From contig CAYPAW010000085.1 in NCBI GenBank assembly GCA_964408795.1, positions 5,438 to 69,437 of the forward strand: a stretch of 64,000 nt of DNA. Reading direction: 5' to 3'. The notes below the pieces were generated by a model. That model made no database searches and was not told the DNA's origin. It saw only the letters and a program-made list of their open reading frames with translations. This DNA comes from JABMQB01 sp964408795. Its GTDB lineage: Bacteria; Bacteroidota; Bacteroidia; Bacteroidales; Prolixibacteraceae. The translations under genes and the position numbers were made by a program. This document shows positions 44,814 to 53,177 of this stretch, one piece after another (positions within the stretch are counted from its first letter, which is position 1; the number at the start of each line of letters is the position of its first letter).

Positions 44814-44872
44814 AAAAGAGGCTGCCTGAAAAGCAAACAAAAAAACTTTTTCAGTTGGCCTCTTTTTTTTGC
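44814..44872 (+). terminator. intrinsic terminator after groEL
   Basis: A long stem: gaggc..ctgaaaa on the left and ttttcag..gcctc on the right, with an A-rich loop, followed by a run of eight T. It closes the groES-groEL operon. Confidence 0.75.
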
Positions 44873-45221
44873 CTTTAATCCTTGCCAAACAGACCATGCA
44901 GACACAAAGGGACCTATTCTTAACTCCAAATTCATGATGTTTGTCAGACAGTGCTATTAAACATCTTTTGAATATTTTTAATCCCCTGTATATTAAGACT
45001 ACAAACAAAGATACAAATCGATAAAATTGTTTTATAATCATTTGTAAGTTCCATACCTTTGGTTTAAAGATACGATGAAAAGAAGGGAAATGAGTTCCTC
45101 CTGATGTAGGATCGTGAGGGGAATAAGTTTTATCGTAACGAGTTTGTGGATTCTTTGGAATTCCTGTGGGAATACCGTAGTAAAGAAGAAAAATACCTAA
45201 AAAATAAATACGTAGAATGAG
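44873..45221. promoter_or_regulatory. intergenic region upstream of gdhA with a TAnnTTTG box
   Basis: About 350 bases with no gene (the minus-strand frames here are shadows). TACCTTTG at 45054-45061 matches the -7 consensus; a TTG about 24 bases upstream is a poor -33 box. A long leader of over 150 bases would precede gdhA if this is used. No riboswitch fold was recognised. Confidence 0.45.
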
Positions 45222-46556
45222 ATGAAAGCAGATCTGACAGAATTTATACGCAATCTTGAGATCCGGACTCCCGGGGAAAAAGAGTTCCACCAGGCTGTGG
45301 AAGAAGTAATTGAATCCGTATGGGATTTTTACAGTAAGAATCCACGGTATGCCCGTGCAAAGATTCTTGAGCGGATGGTCGAGCCGGAAAGGATCATCAT
45401 GTTCCGGGTTCCATGGGTCGATGATATGGGAGAAATCCACATCAACCGGGGCTACCGGGTAGAATTCAATTCAGCCCTGGGCCCGTACAAGGGGGGATTG
45501 CGTTTCCACCGGAGTGTAACATTAAGCATTCTGAAATTTCTGGGATTTGAACAGACCTTTAAAAACAGCCTGACGACATTGCCCATGGGCGGAGGAAAAG
45601 GAGGATCTGATTTCAGTACCCGCGGAAAATCAGATGGAGAAATCATGCGCTTCTGTCAGTCATTTATGACGGAATTATACCGCCACATCGGTCCCAATAC
45701 CGATGTGCCGGCCGGAGATATCGGCGTCGGAGGAAGGGAAATCGGATATCTTTTCGGACAGTATAAGAGATTGAAAAACGAATTTACGGGCGTGTTGACC
45801 GGCAAAGGAATTACCTGGGGAGGAAGCCTGATCAGGCCCGAAGCAACCGGATTTGGTGCGGTCTATTTTACACAGCATATGCTGCATCGTTTAGGAAAAG
45901 ATATCGAGGGGCATACGTTTGCCGTATCCGGATTTGGAAATGTAGCATGGGGTGCAATCACCAAAATCAATGAACTCGGAGGGAAAGTGGTTACCCTATC
46001 CGGGCCCGATGGATATGTCTATGACCCCGAAGGAGTGAAAAATGAAAAAGTGAATTATCTGCTGGACCTAAGGGCATCCAATAACGATGTGGTTCGTCCC
46101 TATGCCGATGAATTTGGAGTTCCCTTCTTTGAAGGACGAAAACCCTGGGAAGTAAAGGTAGATATAGCCATCCCCTGTGCCACGGAAAATGAACTAACCC
46201 TGGATGATGCCAAAGAACTGGTGAAAAACAACGGTTTTCTGGTGGCAGAAGCTTCCAATATGGGTTGTACAGCCGAAGCGGTCGATTACCTGTCTCATCA
46301 GATCCATTATGCTCCGGGAAAAGCAGTTAATGCAGGCGGCGTAGCCGTTTCAGGACTCGAAATGACCCAAAACAGCATGCGAATCAACTGGACCCGGGAG
46401 GAAGTAGACAACCAACTGAAACATATCATGGAGGAAATCCATCAGACCTGCGTCGACTATGGAAAACAGGGAAATAAAATAAACTATGTCAAAGGAGCCA
46501 ACGTCGGTGGTTTTGTGAAAGTGGCCGATGCCATGATCGCTCAGGGCGTGGTGTGA
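45222..46556 (+). CDS. gdhA: NADP-specific glutamate dehydrogenase
   Basis: 444 residues, the length of the assimilatory hexameric enzyme that forms glutamate from 2-oxoglutarate and ammonium. GPYKGGLRFH, GGGKGGSDF and NTDVPAGDIGVGGREIGYLFG are the substrate-binding blocks; VSGFGNVAWGA is the dinucleotide loop. The late NAGGVAVSGLEMTQNS completes the family. It stands alone between groEL and tatD. Confidence 0.97.
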   Translation: MKADLTEFIRNLEIRTPGEKEFHQAVEEVIESVWDFYSKNPRYARAKILERMVEPERIIMFRVPWVDDMGEIHINRGYRVEFNSALGPYKGGLRFHRSVTLSILKFLGFEQTFKNSLTTLPMGGGKGGSDFSTRGKSDGEIMRFCQSFMTELYRHIGPNTDVPAGDIGVGGREIGYLFGQYKRLKNEFTGVLTGKGITWGGSLIRPEATGFGAVYFTQHMLHRLGKDIEGHTFAVSGFGNVAWGAITKINELGGKVVTLSGPDGYVYDPEGVKNEKVNYLLDLRASNNDVVRPYADEFGVPFFEGRKPWEVKVDIAIPCATENELTLDDAKELVKNNGFLVAEASNMGCTAEAVDYLSHQIHYAPGKAVNAGGVAVSGLEMTQNSMRINWTREEVDNQLKHIMEEIHQTCVDYGKQGNKINYVKGANVGGFVKVADAMIAQGVV

Positions 46557-46605
46557 AAAGTCAAAAGTCAGATCATGGAACCTCGGTTAATCTCAATAGG
46601 AAAAA

Positions 46606-47370
46606 ATGCTGATTGATTCACATGCACATCTTTATTCTGAAGAATTTGATGATGACCGGAACGAGGCAATCAAAAGGGCTTCCGATGCCGGAATAAAAAA
46701 AATCATTTTGCCCAATATCGACCGTTCCTCCATACCAAATATGTTGGAACTTGCGGATCAATATCCGGAAATCTGTTACCCCCTGATGGGTCTGCATCCG
46801 GGATCGGTAACCAAAGACTACATCCCGGAATTGACAACCGTAGAAAACTGGCTTGGGAAAAGAAAATTTTATGGCATTGGAGAAATCGGGATCGACCTGT
46901 ATTGGGAAAAGACCTTTCAGAAACAACAGGAAGATGCCTTTTCCCATCAAATTCAATTGGCCAAAGCGCTGCGTCTGCCGGTAGTAATTCACGTACGCAA
47001 TTCCTTCGATGAAGTATACCGCATCATTGAAAAAGAAGCGGGCGAAAGATTGAGAGGAATTTTTCATTGTTTTACCGGCCATCTGGAAGAAGCCCGGAAA
47101 ATTATCCAGGCCGGGTTCAAATTAGGGATCGGCGGGGTAATTACTTTCAGGAACAGCCATTTAAAAGATATCCTGCCGGACATTGATCCCGGGCATCTGG
47201 TGCTTGAAACGGATTCACCGTATCTGACGCCGGTTCCTTACCGGGGAAAAAGAAACGAAAGTGCCTATCTTCCGCATATTGCGAAGGAAGTTGCCAGGGT
47301 ATACAGCATGGACGTTGAAGAGTTAGCCACCCTGACTTCGGATAATGTAACCCGGTTATTCAGATTGTAA
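46606..47370 (+). CDS. TatD-family metal-dependent DNase
   Basis: 254 residues. MLIDSHAHLYSEEFDDD carries the H-x-H metal ligands, GEIGIDLYW the glutamate, VVIHVRNS and GIFHCFTGHL further ligands, and LVLETDSPYLTP the final aspartate. TatD proteins are 3'-5' exonucleases acting in DNA repair and turnover. It lies 12 bases before the asparaginase gene, a usual partner in Bacteroidota. Confidence 0.95.
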   Translation: MLIDSHAHLYSEEFDDDRNEAIKRASDAGIKKIILPNIDRSSIPNMLELADQYPEICYPLMGLHPGSVTKDYIPELTTVENWLGKRKFYGIGEIGIDLYWEKTFQKQQEDAFSHQIQLAKALRLPVVIHVRNSFDEVYRIIEKEAGERLRGIFHCFTGHLEEARKIIQAGFKLGIGGVITFRNSHLKDILPDIDPGHLVLETDSPYLTPVPYRGKRNESAYLPHIAKEVARVYSMDVEELATLTSDNVTRLFRL

Positions 47371-47382
47371 AACCAGCCTGGA

Positions 47383-48417
47383 ATGCAAACAAGAAAACCA
47401 TCGGTATTAATCATCTACACAGGAGGAACCATAGGCATGGTGCGTCATCCTGTGACGGGAACCCTGGGGCCGGTAAAATTTGATCAGATCCTGGAAGAAG
47501 TACCTGAACTACATCGTTTTGAATACCACCTTAATTCGCTGACCTTTACGCCTCCGATTGATTCCTCGAACATGACCCCCGATGTATGGATAAAAATTGC
47601 CCGGGCTATTCAGCGAAATTACAACCGGTACGATGGTTTTGTCATTTTGCATGGTACCGATACGATGGCTTATACGGCCTCGGCCCTGAGTTATATGTTT
47701 GAAAATCTTGACAAACCGGTAATCCTGACCGGCTCCCAACTTCCCATTGGAACGCTTCGCACCGACGGGAAAGAAAATCTGATTACGGCCGTTGAGATAG
47801 CCGCTGCCAAACAGGATGGGAAAGCCCTGGTTCCGGAGGTATGTATTTATTTTGATTTTAAGTTATTCCGGGGAAACCGGACCACAAAACGCGATTCCGA
47901 GAATTTCAGTGCTTTCGTATCCGAAAATTATCCACCTTTGGCCCTTGCCGGGGTAGATATCCGTTACAACAGTAAATACATTGCATACCCGTCCTATAAA
48001 GGAATTCTCAAGGTTAACACCCGGTTTAATACCCATGTGGTTATTTTAAAAATCTTCCCGGGGATTAACAAACATGTGTTTGATGCTGTATTTCAGATTC
48101 CGATGTTAAAAGGAGTTATTCTGGAATCTTTTGGCACCGGGAATGTTCCTACGAGTCGTTGGTTGGCAGGCAGTATCAAAAAAGCCGTTAAACGAGGGAT
48201 TATTATTTTGAACATTACGCAATGCCAGGGAGGACGGGTCGCCATGGGGCAGTATGAAACCAGTCTGGATCTTTTGCATGCAGGGGTTGTATCAGGAAAG
48301 GATATGACAACAGAGGCTGCCGTTACCAAGTTGATGTTTCTGTTGAGCCAGGAACTTTCGTCCACGGAGATCAAGAACCATTTGTCAAAGAGCCTGTGTG
48401 GAGAAATTAGTGAATAG
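47383..48417 (+). CDS. ansA: type I L-asparaginase
   Basis: 344 residues with no signal peptide, so cytoplasmic. VLIIYTGGTIGMVRHP contains the first catalytic threonine, FVILHGTDTMAYTASAL the second T-D pair, and ILTGSQLPIGTLRTDGKEN a family block. It hydrolyses L-asparagine to aspartate and ammonia. It follows tatD closely and ends about 70 bases before tRNA-Ser. Confidence 0.95.
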   Translation: MQTRKPSVLIIYTGGTIGMVRHPVTGTLGPVKFDQILEEVPELHRFEYHLNSLTFTPPIDSSNMTPDVWIKIARAIQRNYNRYDGFVILHGTDTMAYTASALSYMFENLDKPVILTGSQLPIGTLRTDGKENLITAVEIAAAKQDGKALVPEVCIYFDFKLFRGNRTTKRDSENFSAFVSENYPPLALAGVDIRYNSKYIAYPSYKGILKVNTRFNTHVVILKIFPGINKHVFDAVFQIPMLKGVILESFGTGNVPTSRWLAGSIKKAVKRGIIILNITQCQGGRVAMGQYETSLDLLHAGVVSGKDMTTEAAVTKLMFLLSQELSSTEIKNHLSKSLCGEISE

Positions 48418-48490
48418 CTCCTCTTTTTTTTTCACATTTTTTTTGTAATTTGCAGCCCATTATTTTCGGGGGGGGCCAGAACAAACCAAC

Positions 48491-48578
48491 GGAGAGATGC
48501 AGGAGTGGCTTAACTGGCACGCCTGGAAAGCGTGTGTTCTGCAAAACGGAACCGGGGGTTCGAATCCCCCTCTCTCCG
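48491..48578 (+). tRNA. tRNA-Ser (anticodon GGA)
   Basis: 88 bases with a long variable arm as expected for serine. Acceptor GGAGAGA pairs with TCTCTCC, discriminator G; anticodon stem CACGC/GCGTG encloses CTGGAAA, giving anticodon GGA; T arm GGGGGTTCGAATCCCCC. CCA is not encoded. Confidence 0.96.
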
Positions 48579-48803
48579 CAAAAGCGGAAGATGAATACAG
48601 TACTTAGGTCCCATGCCTCCTGATTACCATAAGGCAAACCAGACCAAAAAAAGTTCTTAACATACGATATAATTTATGAAAAAAGGAGCAAACGGGCATA
48701 AAATTTGTGTAAGAATAAACGCTGTTTTCGTAATATTTAATAAACAAAAATCAATAATTAACAAAAAAATCGAAGAGATTATTAATTAAAATTCAAATCA
48801 ATT

Positions 48804-49607
48804 ATGAAAAGACTATTCGCGTTAATAGCTATTATGGGGATGTTACTTTTAGTAGCTCCACACTCTGTAGTTGCCCAGGAAGAGGTGGCTGCACAAGATT
48901 CTACCACAACGGAAGTTGTAGATATTACAGCCGATCCGGAAGAAGAAGCTGCAGCTGAAGCTGAAGAAGGCATGTCCCTTCACAATGAATTGAAAAAACA
49001 GTTTATTGACGGGAACCCGTCATTTATGTCTTTTGTGCTGATTACGCTTATTTTAGGGCTGGCTTTTGCCATCGAAAGGGTACTTTACCTCAATCTGGCC
49101 ACTTCGAACACCAAGAAATTGCTGACGAAAGTAGAAGATGCCCTTGACAACGGCGGCATCGATGCTGCCAAGGAAGTCTGCCGGAATACCCGGGGCCCCG
49201 TAGCCAGTATTTTCTACCAGGGACTCGACAGGGCACACGAAGGAATCGATGTGGTGGAGAAATCCATTATCTCCTACGGTGGCGTACAGGCCGGATTGCT
49301 CGAAAAGAACCTGAGCTGGATCGCCCTATTCATCGCATTGGCTCCCATGCTCGGTTTTATGGGTACGGTTATCGGTATGATCAGTGCGTTTGACGCCATT
49401 GAAGTAGCCGGGGATATCTCTCCCTCATTGGTGGCAGGTGGTATTAAAGTAGCCTTGATCACAACGGTATCAGGTCTTATTGTGGCAATTATTCTTCAAA
49501 TCTTCTATAACTACTGCGTCTCAAAAATTGACGGAATTGTCAACAATATGGAAGATGCATCCATCACTCTAATGGACCTGTTAGTAAAACACAACCTTAA
49601 AAAATAA
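48804..49607 (+). CDS. ExbB/TolQ/MotA-family proton channel protein
   Basis: 267 residues. An N-terminal signal-like segment (LFALIAIMGMLLLVAPHSVVA) and an acidic stretch precede three membrane helices. The family core is FIALAPMLGFMGTVIGMISAF and the last helix VALITTVSGLIVAIILQIFYN with the conserved T-x-x-G. Together with two ExbD proteins downstream it should form a proton-driven motor that energises TonB-dependent import or a related envelope task. Confidence 0.93.
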   Translation: MKRLFALIAIMGMLLLVAPHSVVAQEEVAAQDSTTTEVVDITADPEEEAAAEAEEGMSLHNELKKQFIDGNPSFMSFVLITLILGLAFAIERVLYLNLATSNTKKLLTKVEDALDNGGIDAAKEVCRNTRGPVASIFYQGLDRAHEGIDVVEKSIISYGGVQAGLLEKNLSWIALFIALAPMLGFMGTVIGMISAFDAIEVAGDISPSLVAGGIKVALITTVSGLIVAIILQIFYNYCVSKIDGIVNNMEDASITLMDLLVKHNLKK

Positions 49608-49615
49608 GAGCAATT

Positions 49616-50074
49616 ATGACTAAAATCGGAAGAATATTAACCATATTGCAGTGGGTACTTGTAGCTGTTTCGGCCATCCTGGTTATTTCCCTTATGGTAA
49701 ATATCAGTGATGTGGAATCCGATCCCACCATGGGCAGCTGGATCAATACCAACCTGATATGGGCATACATATTATTGGTCATAGGAGCAGGGGCTGCTAT
49801 CCTGGCAGGATTCCTGCATACCCTGACCGATAAAAAGGCAATGAAACAAGGCCTCTTATCCTTAGGCTTTCTGGTGGTTATCGTTGTGGTTTCCTACCTG
49901 CTTGCCTCCGATGCAATGCCTACTTTCCACGGTGTTGAAAAGTATATTGACGACGGAACATTAACACCTACGATTTCAAAATGGATTGGTACCGGGCTTT
50001 TTGCTACTTACATCCTTCTGGTGATTGCCATTCTGGGTATGTTAGCATCGTCGGTATCCCGATTATTCAAATAA
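49616..50074 (+). CDS. hypothetical membrane protein in the ExbB/ExbD cluster
   Basis: 152 residues with about four membrane helices (residues about 10-30, 45-67, 78-98, 130-150). No known domain is recognised. It sits between exbB and exbD genes in a fixed arrangement seen widely in Bacteroidota, so it may be an accessory subunit of that motor, but I know of no assigned function. Confidence 0.85.
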   Translation: MTKIGRILTILQWVLVAVSAILVISLMVNISDVESDPTMGSWINTNLIWAYILLVIGAGAAILAGFLHTLTDKKAMKQGLLSLGFLVVIVVVSYLLASDAMPTFHGVEKYIDDGTLTPTISKWIGTGLFATYILLVIAILGMLASSVSRLFK

Positions 50075-50109
50075 TACCCTACGTGGTTTAATAACAGGAG
50101 AATAAAATT

Positions 50110-50691
50110 ATGGCAAGAAAAGTACCTGAAATACCTTCAGCTTCATTGGCGGATATCGCTTTTATGTTGTTGATCTTTTTCCTGGTAACAACTACAATGG
50201 ACGTGGACAGCGGCCTGGAAAGAAGGCTTCCCCAATGGGTTGACCCAAAAGAACTCGATGAAGACGATACCCCGCCCATCAGAGAAAGAAACGTATTTAT
50301 CGTTCTCGTGGATAAGAATGACCGTCTGATGGTGGAAGGGGAAATTATGGAAGTTGAAAACCTGCGTGAAGCAGCCAAAGAGTTTATGGCTAATCCTTAC
50401 AATGTAGATAACCTGCCTGAAAAAGAGTTAAAAGAAGTACCCTTTTTCGGCGAAGTTGAAGTGACCAAAGGAGTTATCTCATTACAAAACGACGTGGGAA
50501 CAACCTATGGAAAATATATCGCCGTTCAGAACGAATTGATTGGAGCCATCAATGACCTGAGGGAAGAACTGTCCCGGTCAAAATTCGGAAAATCCTACCA
50601 AAACTTAGCAAGCGATCAACAGGAAGCCATCCGAACCATTTATCCTTCCAAAATTTCAGAAGCTGAACCTAAAAAAGTAGGAGGAAATTAG
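50110..50691 (+). CDS. ExbD/TolR-family protein 1
   Basis: 193 residues. One N-terminal membrane helix (SLADIAFMLLIFFLVTTTMD) carries the conserved aspartate that binds protons in ExbD, here in LADIAFM. The remainder is periplasmic (long compared with the second copy). It is part of a two-ExbD operon with the ExbB gene upstream and pairs with the next gene across a one-base gap. Confidence 0.92.
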   Translation: MARKVPEIPSASLADIAFMLLIFFLVTTTMDVDSGLERRLPQWVDPKELDEDDTPPIRERNVFIVLVDKNDRLMVEGEIMEVENLREAAKEFMANPYNVDNLPEKELKEVPFFGEVEVTKGVISLQNDVGTTYGKYIAVQNELIGAINDLREELSRSKFGKSYQNLASDQQEAIRTIYPSKISEAEPKKVGGN

Positions 50692-50692
50692 T

Positions 50693-51163
50693 ATGAGTAA
50701 ATTTAGAAAAAGTAGCAGCAAGGAATTGCCTCCAATATCAACAGCCTCTCTTCCGGATATTGTTTTTATGCTGTTGTTCTTTTTTATGGTAAGTACCACT
50801 ATGCGTGAGGTAACCCTGATGGTTAAAGTAACCTTACCCCATGCTACCGAGTTAAGCAAACTGGAGAAAAAATCCCTTGTAAGCTACGTTTACATTGGAA
50901 CGCCGCATCAGCAGTATCAGAAGGTTTTCGGTAATGAACCCCGAATACAGCTGAATGATCAGTTTGCTACCCTTCGGGATATCCCGGATTTTATAACCTC
51001 GGAACGCGAAGCAAGGGATGAAGCCGAAAGACCCATGATGATCACCTCTCTGAAAGTGGATGAATTCACTAAAATGGGCATTGTTACGGATCTGAAACAG
51101 GAGTTGCGGAAAATGGCAGCACTTCATATCAACTATTCTGCCCGCAAAAGAGTCAATCAGTAA
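50693..51163 (+). CDS. ExbD/TolR-family protein 2
   Basis: 156 residues. SLPDIVFMLLFFFMVSTTMR is the membrane helix with the conserved aspartate. It is a second, different ExbD of the same unit; two ExbD paralogues per ExbB are common in Bacteroidota and may form a mixed dimer. A strong hairpin terminator follows. Confidence 0.92.
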   Translation: MSKFRKSSSKELPPISTASLPDIVFMLLFFFMVSTTMREVTLMVKVTLPHATELSKLEKKSLVSYVYIGTPHQQYQKVFGNEPRIQLNDQFATLRDIPDFITSEREARDEAERPMMITSLKVDEFTKMGIVTDLKQELRKMAALHINYSARKRVNQ

Positions 51164-51195
51164 ACGTGAAGATTCATTTTTATTATAGAAAAAAA

Positions 51196-51227
51196 AGCCC
51201 GGGACTTTACACCCCGGGCTTTTTTTC
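51196..51227. terminator. bidirectional terminator embedded in the trmH 3' end
   Basis: Stem agcccggg ... cccgggct with T-runs on both outer sides. It stops the exbBD transcript, and read on the minus strand its right arm lies within the last codons of the TrmH gene, whose TAA at 51207-51209 falls in the loop. It therefore serves both convergent units. Confidence 0.85.
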
Positions 51228-51803
51228 AGCTGTCCCTTCATCCTTCTTTCCGAAAACCGGTTCACCTGACTTCGTACTTTTGAATTTCACGAATAAATCC
51301 CACAAAACCACCCCCACACTCACGGAGATGTTCAACGAATGCTTGGTTCCAAACTGGGGAATCTCAATGCTTCCGTGACACAGGTCAACCACCGATTGCT
51401 TTACGCCTTTTACTTCGTTGCCAAAAATGACCGCCATCTTGCTCCCTTTCCGGGGATTAAAATCCGTCAGAAGAATACTGTTTTCTACCTGTTCAACCGC
51501 ATAGACCCGGTACCCTTCCTCCTTTAACTTCTGTACCGCATCTTCTGTTTTTTCCACATAGTACCATGAAACCGATTTTTCCGCATCCAGGGCGGTTTTA
51601 TGAATCTCCTTGTTGGGGGGTATTGCGGTTATTCCACACAGACAAATGCGCTCAATCCGCAAGGCATCACCGGTCCGGAATACCGATCCAATGTTGTTGC
51701 AGCTTCTCACATTATCGAGAACAACCACCAGAGGATTCTTGGGGGCTTTTCGAAATTCTTCCGCTGATAACCGTTCCAGCTCACTGTTTTTGCGTTTTCT
51801 CAT
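51207..51803 (-). CDS. TrmH/SpoU-family RNA 2'-O-methyltransferase
   Basis: 198 residues of the SPOUT superfamily. Motif 1 is NNIGSVFRTGDALRI, motif 2 AVIFGNEVKGV, motif 3 IEIPQFGTKHSLNISVSVG, which form the knotted SAM-binding site. It probably methylates tRNA or rRNA ribose; the exact site cannot be told. It is convergent with the ExbD genes and shares their terminator. Confidence 0.94.
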   Translation of the reverse strand: MRKRKNSELERLSAEEFRKAPKNPLVVVLDNVRSCNNIGSVFRTGDALRIERICLCGITAIPPNKEIHKTALDAEKSVSWYYVEKTEDAVQKLKEEGYRVYAVEQVENSILLTDFNPRKGSKMAVIFGNEVKGVKQSVVDLCHGSIEIPQFGTKHSLNISVSVGVVLWDLFVKFKSTKSGEPVFGKKDEGTAEKKPGV

Positions 51804-51984
51804 TGCGCGCTCTTTCCCCGTCTCTTTTCTACAGCCTGTTCCTTTCTAAACTTCCAGGCAATGACCTTACAGAGGAAGCCTTTATTGCTGTTTTCCTATA
51901 AATCAGAACAAAGATACAAACTTCCTGGCACCATAATTGGAATCACGTTTTATCGTTGTAATTTTATACACAGAAATCTAAAAA

Positions 51985-52569
51985 GTGAAGCCACATATAC
52001 TATTCATCCTCTTGTTTCTTTCTGTCACCACCTTGGGTGCGATACAGCAGGACACAACCCATCGTGGGATCGGATGGATTGAAAACGGAGATACAATCAT
52101 CGAAAGAAGATTAAAGGAAATCTGGGTTTACCCGGGGTTGAACAGCATGTCTCAACGCCAACAGCGAAGATTCTGGCGCTATGTCTATAAAATTAAAAAA
52201 GTATATCCGTATGCCCAACGTGCTAATGAACTTTTAAAAGAATACGAACCAGAATATAGTAAACTGGAAAGCCGCAGGGAGCAAAGAGCGATGATGAAAG
52301 AAATTGAAAAACAACTTCTGGATGAGTACAAGGACGATCTTAAAAAATTCACCCTTTCGGAAGGGAAACTCTTAATTAAGCTGATTGACAGAGAGACCGG
52401 CCGTACCTCCTATTCGCTGATCCAAGATTTCAGAGGTAATTTTTCTGCCTTTTTCTGGCAAACCATTGCCCGTTTGTTTCAAAACGATCTGAAATCAGAA
52501 TATGATCCTGAAGGCGAAGACCGGATCATAGAAGAAGTCATACGATTGATTGAAACCGGTCAGTTTTAA
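51985..52569 (+). CDS. DUF4294 protein with signal peptide
   Basis: 194 residues starting at a GTG (no ATG gives the signal peptide). VKPHILFILLFLSVTTLG is the likely export signal. The mature part (IERRLKEIWVYPGLNSMSQRQ..., many basic and acidic residues, YPYAQRANELLKEY) matches the DUF4294 pattern of Bacteroidota. No catalytic motif is visible. It overlaps nothing and is followed by the thpR gene 26 bases downstream. Confidence 0.82.
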   Translation: MKPHILFILLFLSVTTLGAIQQDTTHRGIGWIENGDTIIERRLKEIWVYPGLNSMSQRQQRRFWRYVYKIKKVYPYAQRANELLKEYEPEYSKLESRREQRAMMKEIEKQLLDEYKDDLKKFTLSEGKLLIKLIDRETGRTSYSLIQDFRGNFSAFFWQTIARLFQNDLKSEYDPEGEDRIIEEVIRLIETGQF

Positions 52570-52594
52570 ACGTGTAACCGTAATATCATTTCGG

Positions 52595-53158
52595 ATGGAA
52601 AAACGTTTGTTTGTTGCGATTCCTATGGATCCCTCGCCAATATTGGACGATTTTTTTTGTGAAACAAAAAAACGCCTGAAGGAGGAAAGAATCAAATGGG
52701 TGGACAGCAAAAATCTTCATTTAACCTTAAAATTCCTGGGCAAAACCCAGACGAGTCAACTTCTGCCGATCATGAATCGTTTATCGGAGATTTGTTCACA
52801 ACAAAAAGCATTTGTTTTGAATCTTAGAGGAACCGGGTACCTGGGTTCCCGGAATCAACCGAAGGTTCTTATTATCCGTGTGGAACCCCCTGAACCCATA
52901 AAAACAGTCAGTGAAAAAATGGACGACACTCTTTCGGTTATCGGCTTTGCAAAAGAAGAAAGACCATTCAAGGCTCATCTTACGCTGGGGCGAATAAAAG
53001 ATCTTCGGGACAGGCAGGGTTTTGACTTCTTTCTTGCAGCTCATGCACGTACCTTTTTCCAAGCGGTTCGGGTAGAAAAAATCATTCTTTACGAAAGCAT
53101 TCTTCATTCCCGGGGTCCGGACTATGACATACTTCGGCAATTCCCCTTGCAGGGCTAA
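52595..53158 (+). CDS. thpR: RNA 2',3'-cyclic phosphodiesterase ThpR (2H family)
   Basis: 187 residues from the ATG at 52595; the frame back to 52550 overlaps the previous gene and lacks conservation. Two H-x-T-L boxes, H42-LTL and H128-LTL, form the 2H catalytic site. It opens 2',3'-cyclic phosphate ends of RNA. The start RLFVAIPMD is typical. Confidence 0.92.
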   Translation: MEKRLFVAIPMDPSPILDDFFCETKKRLKEERIKWVDSKNLHLTLKFLGKTQTSQLLPIMNRLSEICSQQKAFVLNLRGTGYLGSRNQPKVLIIRVEPPEPIKTVSEKMDDTLSVIGFAKEERPFKAHLTLGRIKDLRDRQGFDFFLAAHARTFFQAVRVEKIILYESILHSRGPDYDILRQFPLQG

Positions 53159-53177
53159 AGACCTGCTCCAGGGCTTT

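Noticed and set aside
44676..45440. 254-codon minus-strand frame across the groEL/gdhA gap
   Set aside because: It crosses coding sequence of two well-supported genes on the other strand and has no family features.
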